Shown piece by piece: positions 34,669-44,392 of a stretch of 64,000 nucleotides of DNA. Source of the stretch: Rhodopseudomonas pseudopalustris (GTDB taxonomy: Bacteria; Pseudomonadota; Alphaproteobacteria; Rhizobiales; Xanthobacteraceae); NCBI RefSeq assembly GCF_900110435.1, contig NZ_FODT01000007.1, positions 62,001 through 126,000 of the forward strand, in the 5' to 3' direction. Made by a program: the position numbers and the translations under genes. Position 1 is the first letter of the stretch, and each line of letters opens with the position of its first letter. Below the pieces are notes generated by a model that saw only the letters and a list, made by a program, of their open reading frames with translations, did not search any database and was not told the origin of the DNA.

Positions 34669-36398
34669 GCCAGTGCCCCTTGCTGGATATGCGCCAGAGC
34701 CTCGCCGGGCCGGATCGGCAGCGGGCCCGGACAGTGAATCGGCACGACGTCGTCGGGTAGTGCGTAGTGGGCGCGCAGATAGCGCCAGAACTGCCCGGCG
34801 TGGTTCTGCTCGATCACCAGCACGCGTTTGACGCCCTGCAACGCCGCGGCGAGCCGCTCCGGCTGGGTCGGCGAGATCAGCCGCAGGGCGATCAGCCTGA
34901 CCTGGATGCCGGCGGCGCGGGCGGCGGCGACCGCTTCACGCAGCGGCCCGCTCGACGACCCCCAGGTCAGCACCGCCAGATCGCCGTCGCCGTCGATCTC
35001 GGCCCAATGCGCGCCGAAATCGAAGCGGTCGAGCTTGCGTTGGCGCTTGTCCATCTGCTCGACATGGTCGCGGGCCTGGCTCGAGGGGGCGCCGCGCGGC
35101 GTGTGGGTCAGGCCGTCGGCGGTGTACTGGCCGCCGGCCGTGCCGGGGATCGCCATCGGCGACACGCCGGACTCGGTCTGCGCGTAACGCTGGTAGTTGG
35201 TCGGATCGCCCTCGAGCACCAGCCGCTTGCCCGCAAACTCGACATCCTCCGGCCGATCGATCACCGCTCGGGTCTGGCCGAGCGACTGGTCGGACAACAT
35301 GATCACCGGCGTCTGCAGGGTTTCCGCCAGATGCACCGACCATTGCGCGGTCAGCAGGCAATCGGCGATCGACAGCGGCGCGGTGACCACATGCGGTGCA
35401 TCGCCATGCAGGCCATAGACGGCGATGTTCAGGTCGCTCTGCTCCGACTTGGTGGCGATCCCGGTCGAAGGCCCCGAGCGCATCACGTCGATGACGACAA
35501 GCGGGATCTCCGAGGCCACGGCGAGGCCGAGCGTTTCGATCATCAACGACAGGCCGGGGCCGGCGGTCGCCGTCAACGAGGGCAGGCCGCCATAGCTCGC
35601 GCCGACGATCATGTTGATCGAGGCCAGCTCATCCTCGGCCTGCATCAGCACGCCGCCACACTGCGGCAATGCGCCGGCCAGCCATTCGAGAATCTCGGTG
35701 GCCGGGGTGATCGGATAGCCGCCGACGAATTTGACGCCGCCGCGCAGCGCGCCGAGGCCGGCGGCCTCGTTGCCGGTGATCGACCAGCGCGGGTGCGACC
35801 GCGGCTCGGCCGGCATTGCCAGCCGCGACACGCCACCGTCCGGCGCCTCGCTGGCGCCGAGGCGAACGGCGTTGGCGCTGGCCTCCATCGCCTCCGGCTT
35901 CTTCCGGCCGATCGAGGTGGCGATCGCGGCGATGATCGAGGATTCGGGCAGGCCGGTGAGCTTCGCCAGGATGCCGAGCGCGATCATCGCGACGCGGCCG
36001 CCGGCTATCGTCTTGGCGAGTTTCGCCATCGGCACGCCGGCCACCGCCGCTCCCGACGCGCGCAGGAATGCGGGGACCTCGCCGGCCGCCGGATCGACCA
36101 CGATCAGGCTGCCGGAATCCAGCGGCAGTTCGGCGGCGAAGCGTTCGACATTCTCGAAGTCGAGCGCGAGCAGCAGGTCGAAGCGGTCGCCGGGCGTTTG
36201 CACCGGCTGGGTGGCGAGCCGGATCATCGCCGCGGCTTCGCCGCCGCGGATCTGCGGTCCGCTCGATCGCGTCATCAGGCCGTAGAGCCCGCAATGCGCC
36301 GCGGCGTCGAGCAGGATCTGGCCGGCGGTCATCACGCCGGCGCCGCCTGATCCGGTGAGAGCGATCGACAGGGTGGTCGGCTGCAGCGGTTTGCTCAT
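34665..36398 (-). CDS. korA: 2-Oxoacid:ferredoxin oxidoreductase alpha (gamma-alpha fusion) subunit KorA
   Basis: A 577-residue fusion in which a gamma domain (SIALTGSGGAGVMTAGQIL, residues about 10-190) precedes the alpha domain (GGYPITPATEILEWLA, TATAGPGLSLM), the usual KorA arrangement. With KorB it oxidises a 2-oxoacid, probably 2-oxoglutarate, to the acyl-CoA and reduces ferredoxin. The ATG at 36398 is chosen by similarity; a longer open frame upstream has no likeness. It lies 78 bases after badB, the probable ferredoxin acceptor. Confidence 0.86.
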   Translation of the reverse strand: MSKPLQPTTLSIALTGSGGAGVMTAGQILLDAAAHCGLYGLMTRSSGPQIRGGEAAAMIRLATQPVQTPGDRFDLLLALDFENVERFAAELPLDSGSLIVVDPAAGEVPAFLRASGAAVAGVPMAKLAKTIAGGRVAMIALGILAKLTGLPESSIIAAIATSIGRKKPEAMEASANAVRLGASEAPDGGVSRLAMPAEPRSHPRWSITGNEAAGLGALRGGVKFVGGYPITPATEILEWLAGALPQCGGVLMQAEDELASINMIVGASYGGLPSLTATAGPGLSLMIETLGLAVASEIPLVVIDVMRSGPSTGIATKSEQSDLNIAVYGLHGDAPHVVTAPLSIADCLLTAQWSVHLAETLQTPVIMLSDQSLGQTRAVIDRPEDVEFAGKRLVLEGDPTNYQRYAQTESGVSPMAIPGTAGGQYTADGLTHTPRGAPSSQARDHVEQMDKRQRKLDRFDFGAHWAEIDGDGDLAVLTWGSSSGPLREAVAAARAAGIQVRLIALRLISPTQPERLAAALQGVKRVLVIEQNHAGQFWRYLRAHYALPDDVVPIHCPGPLPIRPGEALAHIQQGALA

Positions 36399-36476
36399 CG
36401 GCTCGCTCTTCGAATGACGCCGCTGCCGTCGACGCCCGATGTCCAAGTTGATTTCGTTGTCTCCATCATCTCGGAC

Positions 36477-36722
36477 TCAGGAATGCAGCTGATCGTATTT
36501 GACCTGCAATTCTTCCGGCGTTTCCGACCAATCCGGATTGGCGACGACGCAGCCGGCAGGGCAGACGAGGCGGCACTGCGGTTCGTCCTCCGCCCCGACG
36601 CATTCGGTGCAACGCAGTGCGTCGATCACGAACAACGGTTCGCCGGCGGCAATCGCCTCATTCGGACAGACCGGTCGGCATGCGTCGCACGCCGTGCAGT
36701 CGTCATTGATCATCAGCGCCAT
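36477..36722 (-). CDS. badB: Ferredoxin BadB (electron donor to benzoyl-CoA reductase)
   Basis: An 81-residue ferredoxin with two [4Fe-4S] motifs. The first is a standard CTACDACRPVCP; the second is CTECVGAEDEPQCRLVCP, with an eight-residue spacing between the second and third Cys, as in the low-potential Alvin-type ferredoxins. A C-terminal helix (TPEELQVKYDQLHS) follows. It should carry low-potential electrons to BadDEFG. Preceding gene badA is 32 bases away, and GGAGGATG lies just before the ATG. Confidence 0.9.
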   Translation of the reverse strand: MALMINDDCTACDACRPVCPNEAIAAGEPLFVIDALRCTECVGAEDEPQCRLVCPAGCVVANPDWSETPEELQVKYDQLHS

Positions 36723-36754
36723 CTCATCCTCCTTTTCGTCTTGTCGCTGCGACT

Positions 36755-38329
36755 TCAGCCCAACACGCCTTCGCGCAGCTTGAAGCGCTGGATCTTGCCG
36801 GTCGCGGTCTTCGGCAACTCATCGACGAACACCGTGCTGCGTGGATATTTGTAGGGCGCCAGCCGATCCTTGATGAAGGTCTTCAGTTCGGCCTCGGAGA
36901 CGGTCGTGCCCGGCCGCTGCACCACATAGGCCTTCGGCTTGGTCAGGCCGTGCTCGTCGGCAATGCCGACCACCGCGGCTTCCAGCACCGATGGATGCTG
37001 CACCAGCGTCGCCTCGATCTCGAACGGGCTGACATAGATGCCGCTGACCTTGAGCATGTCGTCGGTCCGGCCGGCATAGGTGTAGGAGCCGTCCTCATTG
37101 CGGATGTATTTGTCGCCGCTTTTGGTCCAGCCGCCCTGGAAGGTCTCCTGGCTCTTGGCGCGGTTGCCCCAATACATCGTCGCCGACGACGGTCCGTGAA
37201 TGTACAGATCGCCCGGCTCGCCGTCGGCCACCGCTCCGCCGGAATCGCCGCGCAGCTCGATCTGATAGCCCGGCACCGGCCATCCGGTGGTGCCGTAGCG
37301 CACCCGCTCGGGCCGGTTCGACAGGAAGATGTGCAGCATCTCGGTCGAGCCGATGCCATCGACGATGTCGAGGCCGAAATGGCGCTGGAAGCGCTGGCCG
37401 ATCTCCGCCGGCAGCGCCTCGCCCGCGGACGACGCCAGCCGCAGCACAAGCTGCTCGCGCGCCGGCAGGTTGGGCGACGCCAACATGCCCGCATAGCCGG
37501 TCGGCGCACCGAAGAACACCGTCGGCTTCAGGCCGGCGACGCCGCCGAGCCAGCGCTTGAACACGGCGTCCGGCGTCGGCCGCTCCGGCATCAGCAGCGT
37601 GGTCGCGCCCACTGTCAGAGGAAACGTCAGCGCGTTGCCGAGACCATAGGCGAAGAACAGCTTGGCGGCCGAGAAGCAGACATCGCTCTCCTGCAGCTGC
37701 AGCGTATTGCGGCCGTAGAGCTCGGCGCTCCAGTATGGATTTGCCTGGGTATGGACGACACCCTTCGGCCGCCCGGTCGAGCCGGAAGAATACAGCCAGA
37801 ACGCCGGATCGTCGGCGTGGGTGGCCGCGGGCTTTTCCAGGGGCGCATGCGCGCCGACGAAGGCCTCGAAGTCGACCTCGTTGGGTTCGAGCGGCGCGAT
37901 CGGATGAGACACGATCACCTTGTGCACTTCGTGATCGCTTTTGGTGAGCGCCGCCTTCAGCGTCGCCCGCAACCCGCCGCTGACCAGCACCGCCTGCGCC
38001 CGCGAATGCTCCAGCATGTAGGCGTAATCGTCCGCGGTGAGCAGCGTGTTGGCCGCGACCGGAACGACGCCGGCATAGATCGCGCCGAGAAACGCGACCG
38101 GCCAGTCGGTGCCGTCCAGCATCAGCAGGAAAACGCGCTCTTCGCGCTTCACACCGAGGGCGCGAAGGCCGGCCGCCATCCGCCGCGCTTTGTCGTCGAG
38201 TTCGGCGAAGGTGAGGGCGCTGGAATCGTCGACGAAGGCCAGCTTGTCCGGCCGGCTGCGATTGGCCGACAACAGATGCTGGGCAATGTTGAATCTCTCG
38301 GGCGGCGCCGCGACTACGGCAGCGTTCAT
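36755..38329 (-). CDS. badA: Benzoate-CoA ligase BadA
   Basis: A 524-residue benzoate-CoA ligase that activates benzoate with ATP and CoA in the first step of the anaerobic pathway. Landmarks are ERFNIAQHLLSANRSR at the N terminus, ATP loop YSSGSTGRPKGVVH, GIGSTEMLHIFLSN, RTDDMLKVSGIYVSPFEIE and the C-terminal PKTATGKIQRFKLRE, whose lysine is acetylated in R. palustris BadA. It follows badG by 105 bases and precedes badB, the known bad order DEFGAB. Confidence 0.92.
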   Translation of the reverse strand: MNAAVVAAPPERFNIAQHLLSANRSRPDKLAFVDDSSALTFAELDDKARRMAAGLRALGVKREERVFLLMLDGTDWPVAFLGAIYAGVVPVAANTLLTADDYAYMLEHSRAQAVLVSGGLRATLKAALTKSDHEVHKVIVSHPIAPLEPNEVDFEAFVGAHAPLEKPAATHADDPAFWLYSSGSTGRPKGVVHTQANPYWSAELYGRNTLQLQESDVCFSAAKLFFAYGLGNALTFPLTVGATTLLMPERPTPDAVFKRWLGGVAGLKPTVFFGAPTGYAGMLASPNLPAREQLVLRLASSAGEALPAEIGQRFQRHFGLDIVDGIGSTEMLHIFLSNRPERVRYGTTGWPVPGYQIELRGDSGGAVADGEPGDLYIHGPSSATMYWGNRAKSQETFQGGWTKSGDKYIRNEDGSYTYAGRTDDMLKVSGIYVSPFEIEATLVQHPSVLEAAVVGIADEHGLTKPKAYVVQRPGTTVSEAELKTFIKDRLAPYKYPRSTVFVDELPKTATGKIQRFKLREGVLG

Positions 38330-38434
38330 GGTGTCACTCCCTGACCACTCTTGCGTCCGGACGCGATCTTGATGCCGCTTTCCGATTTCATCATGCCGTT
38401 GCTACAGGCACCGGCGTGGTGCCCTGGCTACGGC

Positions 38435-39268
38435 TCAGGCCGCGTTCGCCATGTCGGCGAGCTTTTGGTGGCGGAACGCGCCCCACAATGCGGCGCCGAA
38501 AGCGCCGGCAAAGATCGCGTCCGGATGGCTCTCGAGCGGGACGTTGAACTTGGCCTTGGCGACCGCGTCCTGCATCGCCTCGACCAACCCCTTGTCGAGC
38601 GCCAGGCCGCCCGTCATCTGCACCACGCCGTCGATCGTGCCGAGGGTCTTGAGCAGCTTGGCGAGGCGATCGGCCATCGATTCATGGATGCCGCGCAGGA
38701 TGTTCGGCGCGGTGATGCCGCGTGACACCATGTTGATGACGTCGGTCTCGGCCAGCACCGCGCAGATGCCGGAGACCTTCTCCGGATTGTCGGCCTGCTT
38801 CGACAGCGAGCCGATCTCGTCCTGCGCGATGCCGAGATAGCGGGCGATGTTCTCCAGGAACTGGCCGGAGCCGGACGCGCACTGGCTGGTCATCTTGTAG
38901 GACAGCACCTTGCCGCGCTCATCCATCCGGATGGCGCGGCCGTGCAGCGCGCCGGTGTCGAGCACCGCGCGGGCATCCGGCCGCAGATAAATCGCGCCGC
39001 GGGCGTGTGTCGTCATCGAGTAGAAATGCCCGGTGTGGAAGGCCAGCGCCTCGCCTTCGCCGGTGGTGGCGCAATAGGCGATATCGCCGCGCGCCAATCC
39101 AGCCTCCTTCAGCACATTGTCGTAGACCTCGCCGGCAAGCTTGAGCGGATCGCGTTGCCGCACCCGCTCGACCTGCTTGCCGAGGCAGATCTCCTTGCCA
39201 TCATTCACCTCGAACAGCGCCACCTTGATGGCGCCGGTTCCGACATCGATCCCGGATGTGATCGGCAT
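38435..39268 (-). CDS. badG: Benzoyl-CoA reductase ATP-binding delta subunit BadG
   Basis: A 277-residue ASKHA-type ATPase subunit. The phosphate-binding motif GIDVGTGAIKVALFE is at the N terminus, and two cysteines (TSQCASGSG and SGICAVLAE) fit its share of the [4Fe-4S] cluster bridging BadF and BadG. ATP hydrolysis by this dimer drives low-potential electrons to the BadDE active-site half. AAGGAGG lies six bases before the ATG; badF stops 12 bases upstream. Confidence 0.94.
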   Translation of the reverse strand: MPITSGIDVGTGAIKVALFEVNDGKEICLGKQVERVRQRDPLKLAGEVYDNVLKEAGLARGDIAYCATTGEGEALAFHTGHFYSMTTHARGAIYLRPDARAVLDTGALHGRAIRMDERGKVLSYKMTSQCASGSGQFLENIARYLGIAQDEIGSLSKQADNPEKVSGICAVLAETDVINMVSRGITAPNILRGIHESMADRLAKLLKTLGTIDGVVQMTGGLALDKGLVEAMQDAVAKAKFNVPLESHPDAIFAGAFGAALWGAFRHQKLADMANAA

Positions 39269-39280
39269 AGAGAATCCTCC

Positions 39281-40594
39281 TTAGGCAGCGACGGCGCGGC
39301 GTGCGAACTCGGATGCGCCGAGCGCGCCGGTGTAGATCGAGTCGGGATTGATGTTGATCGTCACGTCGCCGTAGTTCTCCTTGATCAGCTTGCGCAGCTC
39401 GCGCACCGCCGCCTCGTTCTTGGCGACGCCGCCGGTGAAGGTGAACTGGTCGGTGACGCCGCCCGAGCGCGAAATGATCGAGATCGCGCGTAGGATGATG
39501 GCGCGGTGCAGGCCGGCGAGGATGTCCTCGCGCTTCTCGCCGAGCGACAGCCGGTCGCGCAGCTCGGCGCCGGCAAACACGGTGCAGGTCGAGTTGATCC
39601 GGGCCGGGCGGTTCGACTGCATCGCCAGCGGGCCGAGCTCGTGCAGGCCCATGTTCATTTCGTCGGCGATGTAGCCGAGATAGCGGCCGCAGCCGGCGGC
39701 GCAGCGGTCGTTCATCTGGAAATTCTCGACGATGCCATGGCCGTCGATCTGGATGCCCTTGGTGTCCTGGCCGCCGATGTCGAGTACGGTCCGGGTGCCC
39801 GGATACATCATGTGCGCGCCAAGGCCATGGCAGAGAATCTCCGAGCGGATGTGCTCCTTGGAGAACGGCAGGGTCACCCGGCCATAACCGGTGCCGACCA
39901 GATAGGTCTCCTCCAGCTCGATCTCGAGCGTGGCTTCGATCATTTTGGTGTAGTCGCCTTCGCCATCGGCGACGTGCGAATCGGCGTCGAGCATCCGCGC
40001 GGCGGCGCGCCGGAATTTCTCGCTGAGCTCGCCGCCCGGCGGACGGTTCTCGACCTCGATGATCGACTTGTCGTAGGCGTTCAGCACGATCTCGAGCGCC
40101 ACGCCCATCTCGCGCGCCACCGCTTCGGCATGGACGTGGAAGCGCGAGCCGGCGATGTCACGGAAGAAGTCGGACTTGCGCTTGGCGTCGGGGGCGTACA
40201 GCGCCGGCGCCTCGGCGCGCAGCCGGGTGAACACCTCGTGCAGCGCCTCTTTGAGCGCGCCGGCGACGGCGGCGAAGCGGTCGCTTTTCAGTTGGCCGTG
40301 GCAGGTCTCCTCCAGATCGTCGAGCTGTTCGAGGAACTGGACCAGGCGGAAGTTGCGCTCCAGCGCGGCCAGGAAGTCGCGGCTGTGTTCGTGGCCGGAC
40401 TCGCCGGCATGCAGCGCCCGGCGGAACAGGGTGAAGCGGGCGTCGATCCGCGCTTCCTCCGAGGCGACCCGCGCCGCTGTGGCGTAGTTCGACCGCGAAT
40501 TGGTGATGCCGCGGCCGATCACCTCTTTGTTCTCGTCGAGCAGCACCGCCTTGGTGGTGGTCGAGCCGAGATCGATACCGACAAAGGTACGCAT
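39281..40594 (-). CDS. badF: Benzoyl-CoA reductase ATP-binding alpha subunit BadF
   Basis: A 437-residue ASKHA-type subunit paired with BadG. It starts [20 protein letters not shown] and has cysteines in NDRCAAGCG and NSTCTVFAG that fit the bridging cluster. About 170 residues after the N-terminal motif are specific to the BcrA/BadF branch. GGGAGGG precedes two consecutive ATGs; the second, at 40594, has the better spacing. It lies eight to ten bases after badE, in the operon badDEFG. Confidence 0.94.
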   Translation of the reverse strand: MRTFVGIDLGSTTTKAVLLDENKEVIGRGITNSRSNYATAARVASEEARIDARFTLFRRALHAGESGHEHSRDFLAALERNFRLVQFLEQLDDLEETCHGQLKSDRFAAVAGALKEALHEVFTRLRAEAPALYAPDAKRKSDFFRDIAGSRFHVHAEAVAREMGVALEIVLNAYDKSIIEVENRPPGGELSEKFRRAAARMLDADSHVADGEGDYTKMIEATLEIELEETYLVGTGYGRVTLPFSKEHIRSEILCHGLGAHMMYPGTRTVLDIGGQDTKGIQIDGHGIVENFQMNDRCAAGCGRYLGYIADEMNMGLHELGPLAMQSNRPARINSTCTVFAGAELRDRLSLGEKREDILAGLHRAIILRAISIISRSGGVTDQFTFTGGVAKNEAAVRELRKLIKENYGDVTININPDSIYTGALGASEFARRAVAA

Positions 40595-40604
40595 CATCCC
40601 TCCC

Positions 40605-41915
40605 TCAGGCCGCGCCGCGCAGGCCGGCGCGCTTCTGCTCGATCATCTGGAAATAGCTCTCCAGCCGGTTCTTGACGTTGGCGGCGGAGAAATAGCGCGG
40701 GTCGACCAGGTCGGTTTCGATGAAGGCCGCCGGCTTGCCGGTGCGCTTCTCGACCTCGCGCATCATCAATAACTGGCCGGCCGAGAACGAATTGCAGCTC
40801 TTGATCGAGTTGATCAGCAGCCCGTCCGCCTCGTACTCATTCATGTAATTTTCGAGCATGTCGACGCGCATCGGAAGATTGCGGTTGGTGTAGACGTTGA
40901 GGCAATATTCGGCCAGCGACTCCAGCGGCCGGTCGGGATCGTGGCGGAAGCCGAAATCATAGGTGCCGCCGACCTTGGTGTAGCTGGAGGCGACCACCAC
41001 CGCGCCTTCGTCGTAGAACATCTTCCAGAACTGACGGAAGTTGGTGTAGTTCGGCGGCCCCTCGACCACCAGGCGATAGCGTTCCTTGCCCATGTCGCCG
41101 TCCGGCGTCACCGGCCCCTTGCCCTCGGCGATCCGCTGCTCGACCTCGGCGCGGAGGAACTTGTAGTAGTCGATCGCGTCGTCGGTGCCGCGAAACGCGC
41201 CGAAGATCGGCCCGATGTAATAGATGCCGCCGAAATAGGCGTCGATTGGCGACGGCTTGTTCTTCGCCGATTGCAGCACCCAGACGTGATCGTCCTCCGC
41301 CTTGGCGGATTTGCGCAGGTACTCGCGCAGCCGGTCGATGTCGAACTTGACGCCGGAGATCCGCTCCAGCTTCGGGATCACATCCTGCTTCAGCTGCTTC
41401 ACCATATAGGCGATCATGTCCTTGGTGATCTTGCCGTCGGCGAGATACGGCGTCTGGAACATGATGGTCTCGCAGCCATATTGGCGGCGCAGCAGTTCGA
41501 ACCACTTCATGAAGGTGAAACAGCCGGTATAGGACAGCAGCAGCACGTCCGGGTCCGGCAGCCTGCGGCCGTTCGGGCCGATATTGCCCTTCGCCATCAT
41601 GCCGATGTCCGACTTCACATAGGTGCAGACATCCTCGGAATGGCCGAGCTTCTCTGCCTCCATCACGAACGCGCCGCTCTGGCGACGCAGCCCGTTCTGG
41701 ATGGCGTTGACCTCCGGCAGGTTGTTGACCATGTCGAAGCACATCAGCAATTCGTTGAGATTGCCCGGCACGAAGGTGGCGGCGACCTTCTCGCCGCGCT
41801 CCTTGGCGTTGGCGAGACGATCGTAATGGGCGTTGACCATCTCCTTCTGCCGCGCCATCGAGGCGTCCTTGACGATTTCGGGCGGCCTGGTCTTCGGTCC
41901 GACGATGATGGTCAT
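40605..41915 (-). CDS. badE: Benzoyl-CoA reductase beta subunit BadE
   Basis: A 436-residue HgdB/BcrB-type subunit. With BadD it forms the half that binds benzoyl-CoA and carries the catalytic [4Fe-4S] centre for Birch-like two-electron ring reduction to cyclohexa-1,5-diene-carboxyl-CoA. Conserved cysteines include [20 protein letters not shown] and IKSCNSFS. The ATG at 41915 overlaps the badD stop (ATGA), giving the normal coupling. Length matches the family. Confidence 0.93.
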   Translation of the reverse strand: MTIIVGPKTRPPEIVKDASMARQKEMVNAHYDRLANAKERGEKVAATFVPGNLNELLMCFDMVNNLPEVNAIQNGLRRQSGAFVMEAEKLGHSEDVCTYVKSDIGMMAKGNIGPNGRRLPDPDVLLLSYTGCFTFMKWFELLRRQYGCETIMFQTPYLADGKITKDMIAYMVKQLKQDVIPKLERISGVKFDIDRLREYLRKSAKAEDDHVWVLQSAKNKPSPIDAYFGGIYYIGPIFGAFRGTDDAIDYYKFLRAEVEQRIAEGKGPVTPDGDMGKERYRLVVEGPPNYTNFRQFWKMFYDEGAVVVASSYTKVGGTYDFGFRHDPDRPLESLAEYCLNVYTNRNLPMRVDMLENYMNEYEADGLLINSIKSCNSFSAGQLLMMREVEKRTGKPAAFIETDLVDPRYFSAANVKNRLESYFQMIEQKRAGLRGAA

Positions 41916-43096
41916 GCCCCGCTCCACAGTTTGATCGAATCGGCGAAGGTGCCGGCCTGCTCGCGGATCGGCTGCATCTGGCCGGAGTTCTCGGCGTATT
42001 TGAAGGCGATCTGCGGAATGCTGTGCTGCTTCAGCACCGCCTGCAGCATCGGCCGCTCGAGCAGTCCCGGATCGCAGAAGCTGGTCATCGCGAAGATCAC
42101 GCCCTCGGCGCGGTTCTTGCGCACGCTGTCGACCAGATACAGCCCCTTCTTCGCCTCGTCGGGCTCGTATTTCGGCGGCGTCGATTTGGAGTCGTGCAGA
42201 TAGGCGCGCGCCAGATTGCCGAGCGGATCGCCGTCCAGCGCGACGTCGGAGTTTTCCCAGCGGGCGACCAGGATGAAATCGTCATCGACGATGTAGCAGC
42301 CGGACAGTTCGATCGACTTGATCAGGTTGAGCGGCGGCTGTTCGCAGAACATGCCGCAGATCACCACCCGGGAATTGTCCTTGATCGGCTGCTGCTGCAG
42401 CCGGGCGGCGGCGAGATAGTCGGCGAGAATCTGGTTGTGCTCCTCGACCGGGATCACCATGCCGGCGCGCAGCAGCAGATACAGCTCGGAGGATGGCACG
42501 TGCCACGGCTCGGCCGCGCGCAGCGCATACAGCTCGCGGATCAGCCGGCGGTTCTCGTTGAACACCGCGATCGAGGCGCGCAGCGCCTCGCTGGTGATCG
42601 GCTTGCCCGTCATCCCGGACAGCCATTCGCAGGTCTCGCGCAATTCGCTGACATAGAACTCGCCGCCGAGGTCGTCGTCGAAATTGTGCGGCAGATCGAT
42701 GTAGCGCGCACCCTTGTCGGGAAACATCAGCTTCCACATCCCCGACAGATTGCGGATCACGTCGCAGATCGAGGGGAACATCATGCCGTCGACGAAATCG
42801 AGGCGGCCGGAGACGCCGAGCTCGATGGTCGAACGCGGGATCCGGCAGATGTAGCTCTGGTAGTAGGCGTCGCCGTGGATCACCTCGAGCTGGTCGCCGC
42901 CGCCGAAGATTCCGAGCGGCAGGCCGCCGGCGGCGTGCACCAGCTCGCGCGGAGCGTAATACGGCAGGAAGCCGACCACGATCCGGCCGGGCTTTGCCGC
43001 CTTCCATTCGCGCGCGGCGGAGAAACTGAGATCGGAAAACAGCGCCTCGCAGCGGTTGACGATGTCACCCGTGGTCTGGCGCGCCCTGTCGAGCAT
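41912..43096 (-). CDS. badD: Benzoyl-CoA reductase gamma subunit BadD
   Basis: A 394-residue HgdB/BcrC-type subunit that pairs with BadE. Characteristic blocks are GFLPYYAPRELVHAAGGLPLG, DGMMFPSICDVIRNL and VVICGMFCEQPPLNLIKSIE near residue 265. The start is ATG 43096, 10 bases after GGGAGG. Frames continue open for 306 codons upstream, but those lie on badC in a different frame. It is the first gene of badDEFGAB and is preceded by paired FNR-type boxes. Confidence 0.93.
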   Translation of the reverse strand: MLDRARQTTGDIVNRCEALFSDLSFSAAREWKAAKPGRIVVGFLPYYAPRELVHAAGGLPLGIFGGGDQLEVIHGDAYYQSYICRIPRSTIELGVSGRLDFVDGMMFPSICDVIRNLSGMWKLMFPDKGARYIDLPHNFDDDLGGEFYVSELRETCEWLSGMTGKPITSEALRASIAVFNENRRLIRELYALRAAEPWHVPSSELYLLLRAGMVIPVEEHNQILADYLAAARLQQQPIKDNSRVVICGMFCEQPPLNLIKSIELSGCYIVDDDFILVARWENSDVALDGDPLGNLARAYLHDSKSTPPKYEPDEAKKGLYLVDSVRKNRAEGVIFAMTSFCDPGLLERPMLQAVLKQHSIPQIAFKYAENSGQMQPIREQAGTFADSIKLWSGA

Positions 43097-43198
43097 ACCG
43101 ATGATCCTCCCTGTGCTCCGCAAGGTCGCTGAAGCGGTTGTTGCCCAGCTTCCCCGGACTATTAAATCGTAAACTAGTATTGGAATGCGAAAATAGAA

Positions 43199-43228
43199 TT
43201 GATCTGGATCAAATTCGATCTGGATCAA
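43199..43228 (-). promoter_or_regulatory. Paired FNR/AadR-type sites upstream of badD
   Basis: TTGATCTGGATCAA (43199-43212) is a perfect FNR-family box, and TCGATCTGGATCAA (43215-43228) is a second with one mismatch, two bases apart, with identical CTGG spacers. Read toward badD, the first predicts a transcript start near 43164, about 68 bases before the ATG. AadR is known to activate the R. palustris bad genes. Confidence 0.78.
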
Positions 43229-43302
43229 CGGCGCGGCGTCCGGGAGCGAAGATCTCTGCGCTTCGCCAGGGCGAGGGGGCGCTATGCCGCGCCCCGCTGT
43301 TG

Positions 43303-44322
43303 TTAGATATCGATGGCGATTTTGCCGAATTGCTCGCCGGATTCCAGCAGCGCAAAGGCATCGCGGACGTCGTCGAGCCGATAGCGGGCGTCGATCGGGG
43401 GGCGGAGCCGTCCTGCGGCGCACCATTCGATCAGTTCGGCGAATTCGTCGGGATTGCCGAGCGTCGATCCGAAGATCTGCAGCTGGCGGATGAACACCCG
43501 GCGCAGATCGGCGGACGGATTGTCGCCGATCGTTGCGCCACAGGTCGCGATCCGGCCGCCCCGCACCAGCGATTTCAGCGCCGCGCTCCACATCGCGCCG
43601 CCGACATTCTCGATCACCACATCGGCGCCGCGGCCGCCGGTCAGTCCCATCACCGCGGCGGGGATCTTGTCCGCCGGTGCATCGATCACCGCGTCGGCGC
43701 CGTGGGCGGTGGCGCGGTTCAGCTTCTCGGCGCTGCGCGAAGTCACCAGCACCCGCGCGCCGGCGGCTTTGGCGATCTGCAGCGCGGCGAACGACACGCC
43801 GCCGCCGATGCCGAACACCAGCACGGTTTCGCCCGGCTGTAGCTTCGCCTTGGTGAACAGCATCCGCCAGGCGGTGAGATAGTTCACGCCCAATGCCGCG
43901 CCCTGGGCGAAGTCGAGGCCGGCGGGAATTTCCAGCGCATTCGCGGCCGGGACGCAGACATATTCGGCCATGGTGCCGTCGCAATGCTCGCCGAGCAGGC
44001 GCATCTTGGCGCACAGCACCGGCTCGCCACGGGCACAGAATTCGCAGTGGCCGCAGACGAGGCCCGGGTAGATCGTGACGCGGCGGCCGATCAGCGCGCC
44101 GTCATCGGCCGCCTCGATCACCCCGGCGCCGTCGACGCCCATGATCTGCGGCAGCGTATGGGTGATCCCCGCGCCGCTGTCGCGCATATAGAGGTCGACG
44201 CGGTTGACGGTCGCCGCCTTCATCCGGACCAGAACCTCGCCCGGCTGACGTTGCGGCGTCGGCCGCTCGCCGACCACGATGACCTCGTTGCCGCCGTGGC
44301 CGGTCATAAAGGCTGCCTTCAT
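43303..44322 (-). CDS. badC: Zinc-type alcohol dehydrogenase-like protein BadC
   Basis: A 339-residue MDR-family dehydrogenase. The catalytic GHCEFC cluster and GEPVLCAKMRLLGEHCDG fit zinc alcohol dehydrogenases; the NAD fold contains VFGIGGGVSFAALQIAKAAGA. BadC lies between badR and badD in R. palustris but its exact reaction there is not settled. The start could be the ATG at 44322 (MKAAFMTGHGG) or at 44331 three codons earlier; the former aligns better with the family. It is 71 bases downstream of badR. Confidence 0.8.
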   Translation of the reverse strand: MKAAFMTGHGGNEVIVVGERPTPQRQPGEVLVRMKAATVNRVDLYMRDSGAGITHTLPQIMGVDGAGVIEAADDGALIGRRVTIYPGLVCGHCEFCARGEPVLCAKMRLLGEHCDGTMAEYVCVPAANALEIPAGLDFAQGAALGVNYLTAWRMLFTKAKLQPGETVLVFGIGGGVSFAALQIAKAAGARVLVTSRSAEKLNRATAHGADAVIDAPADKIPAAVMGLTGGRGADVVIENVGGAMWSAALKSLVRGGRIATCGATIGDNPSADLRRVFIRQLQIFGSTLGNPDEFAELIEWCAAGRLRPPIDARYRLDDVRDAFALLESGEQFGKIAIDI

Positions 44323-44392
44323 TGCTTCCATCCCATTTTGCTTTTGATCGTGTGTGCGTCGCAGCTGAAACCTCACCGCATGGCGACGCAGT

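Noticed and set aside
43097-44014. Extension of badD to about 700 residues
   Set aside because: The extra N-terminal part lies inside badC in another frame and is Arg-rich without similarity; badD starts at 43096.
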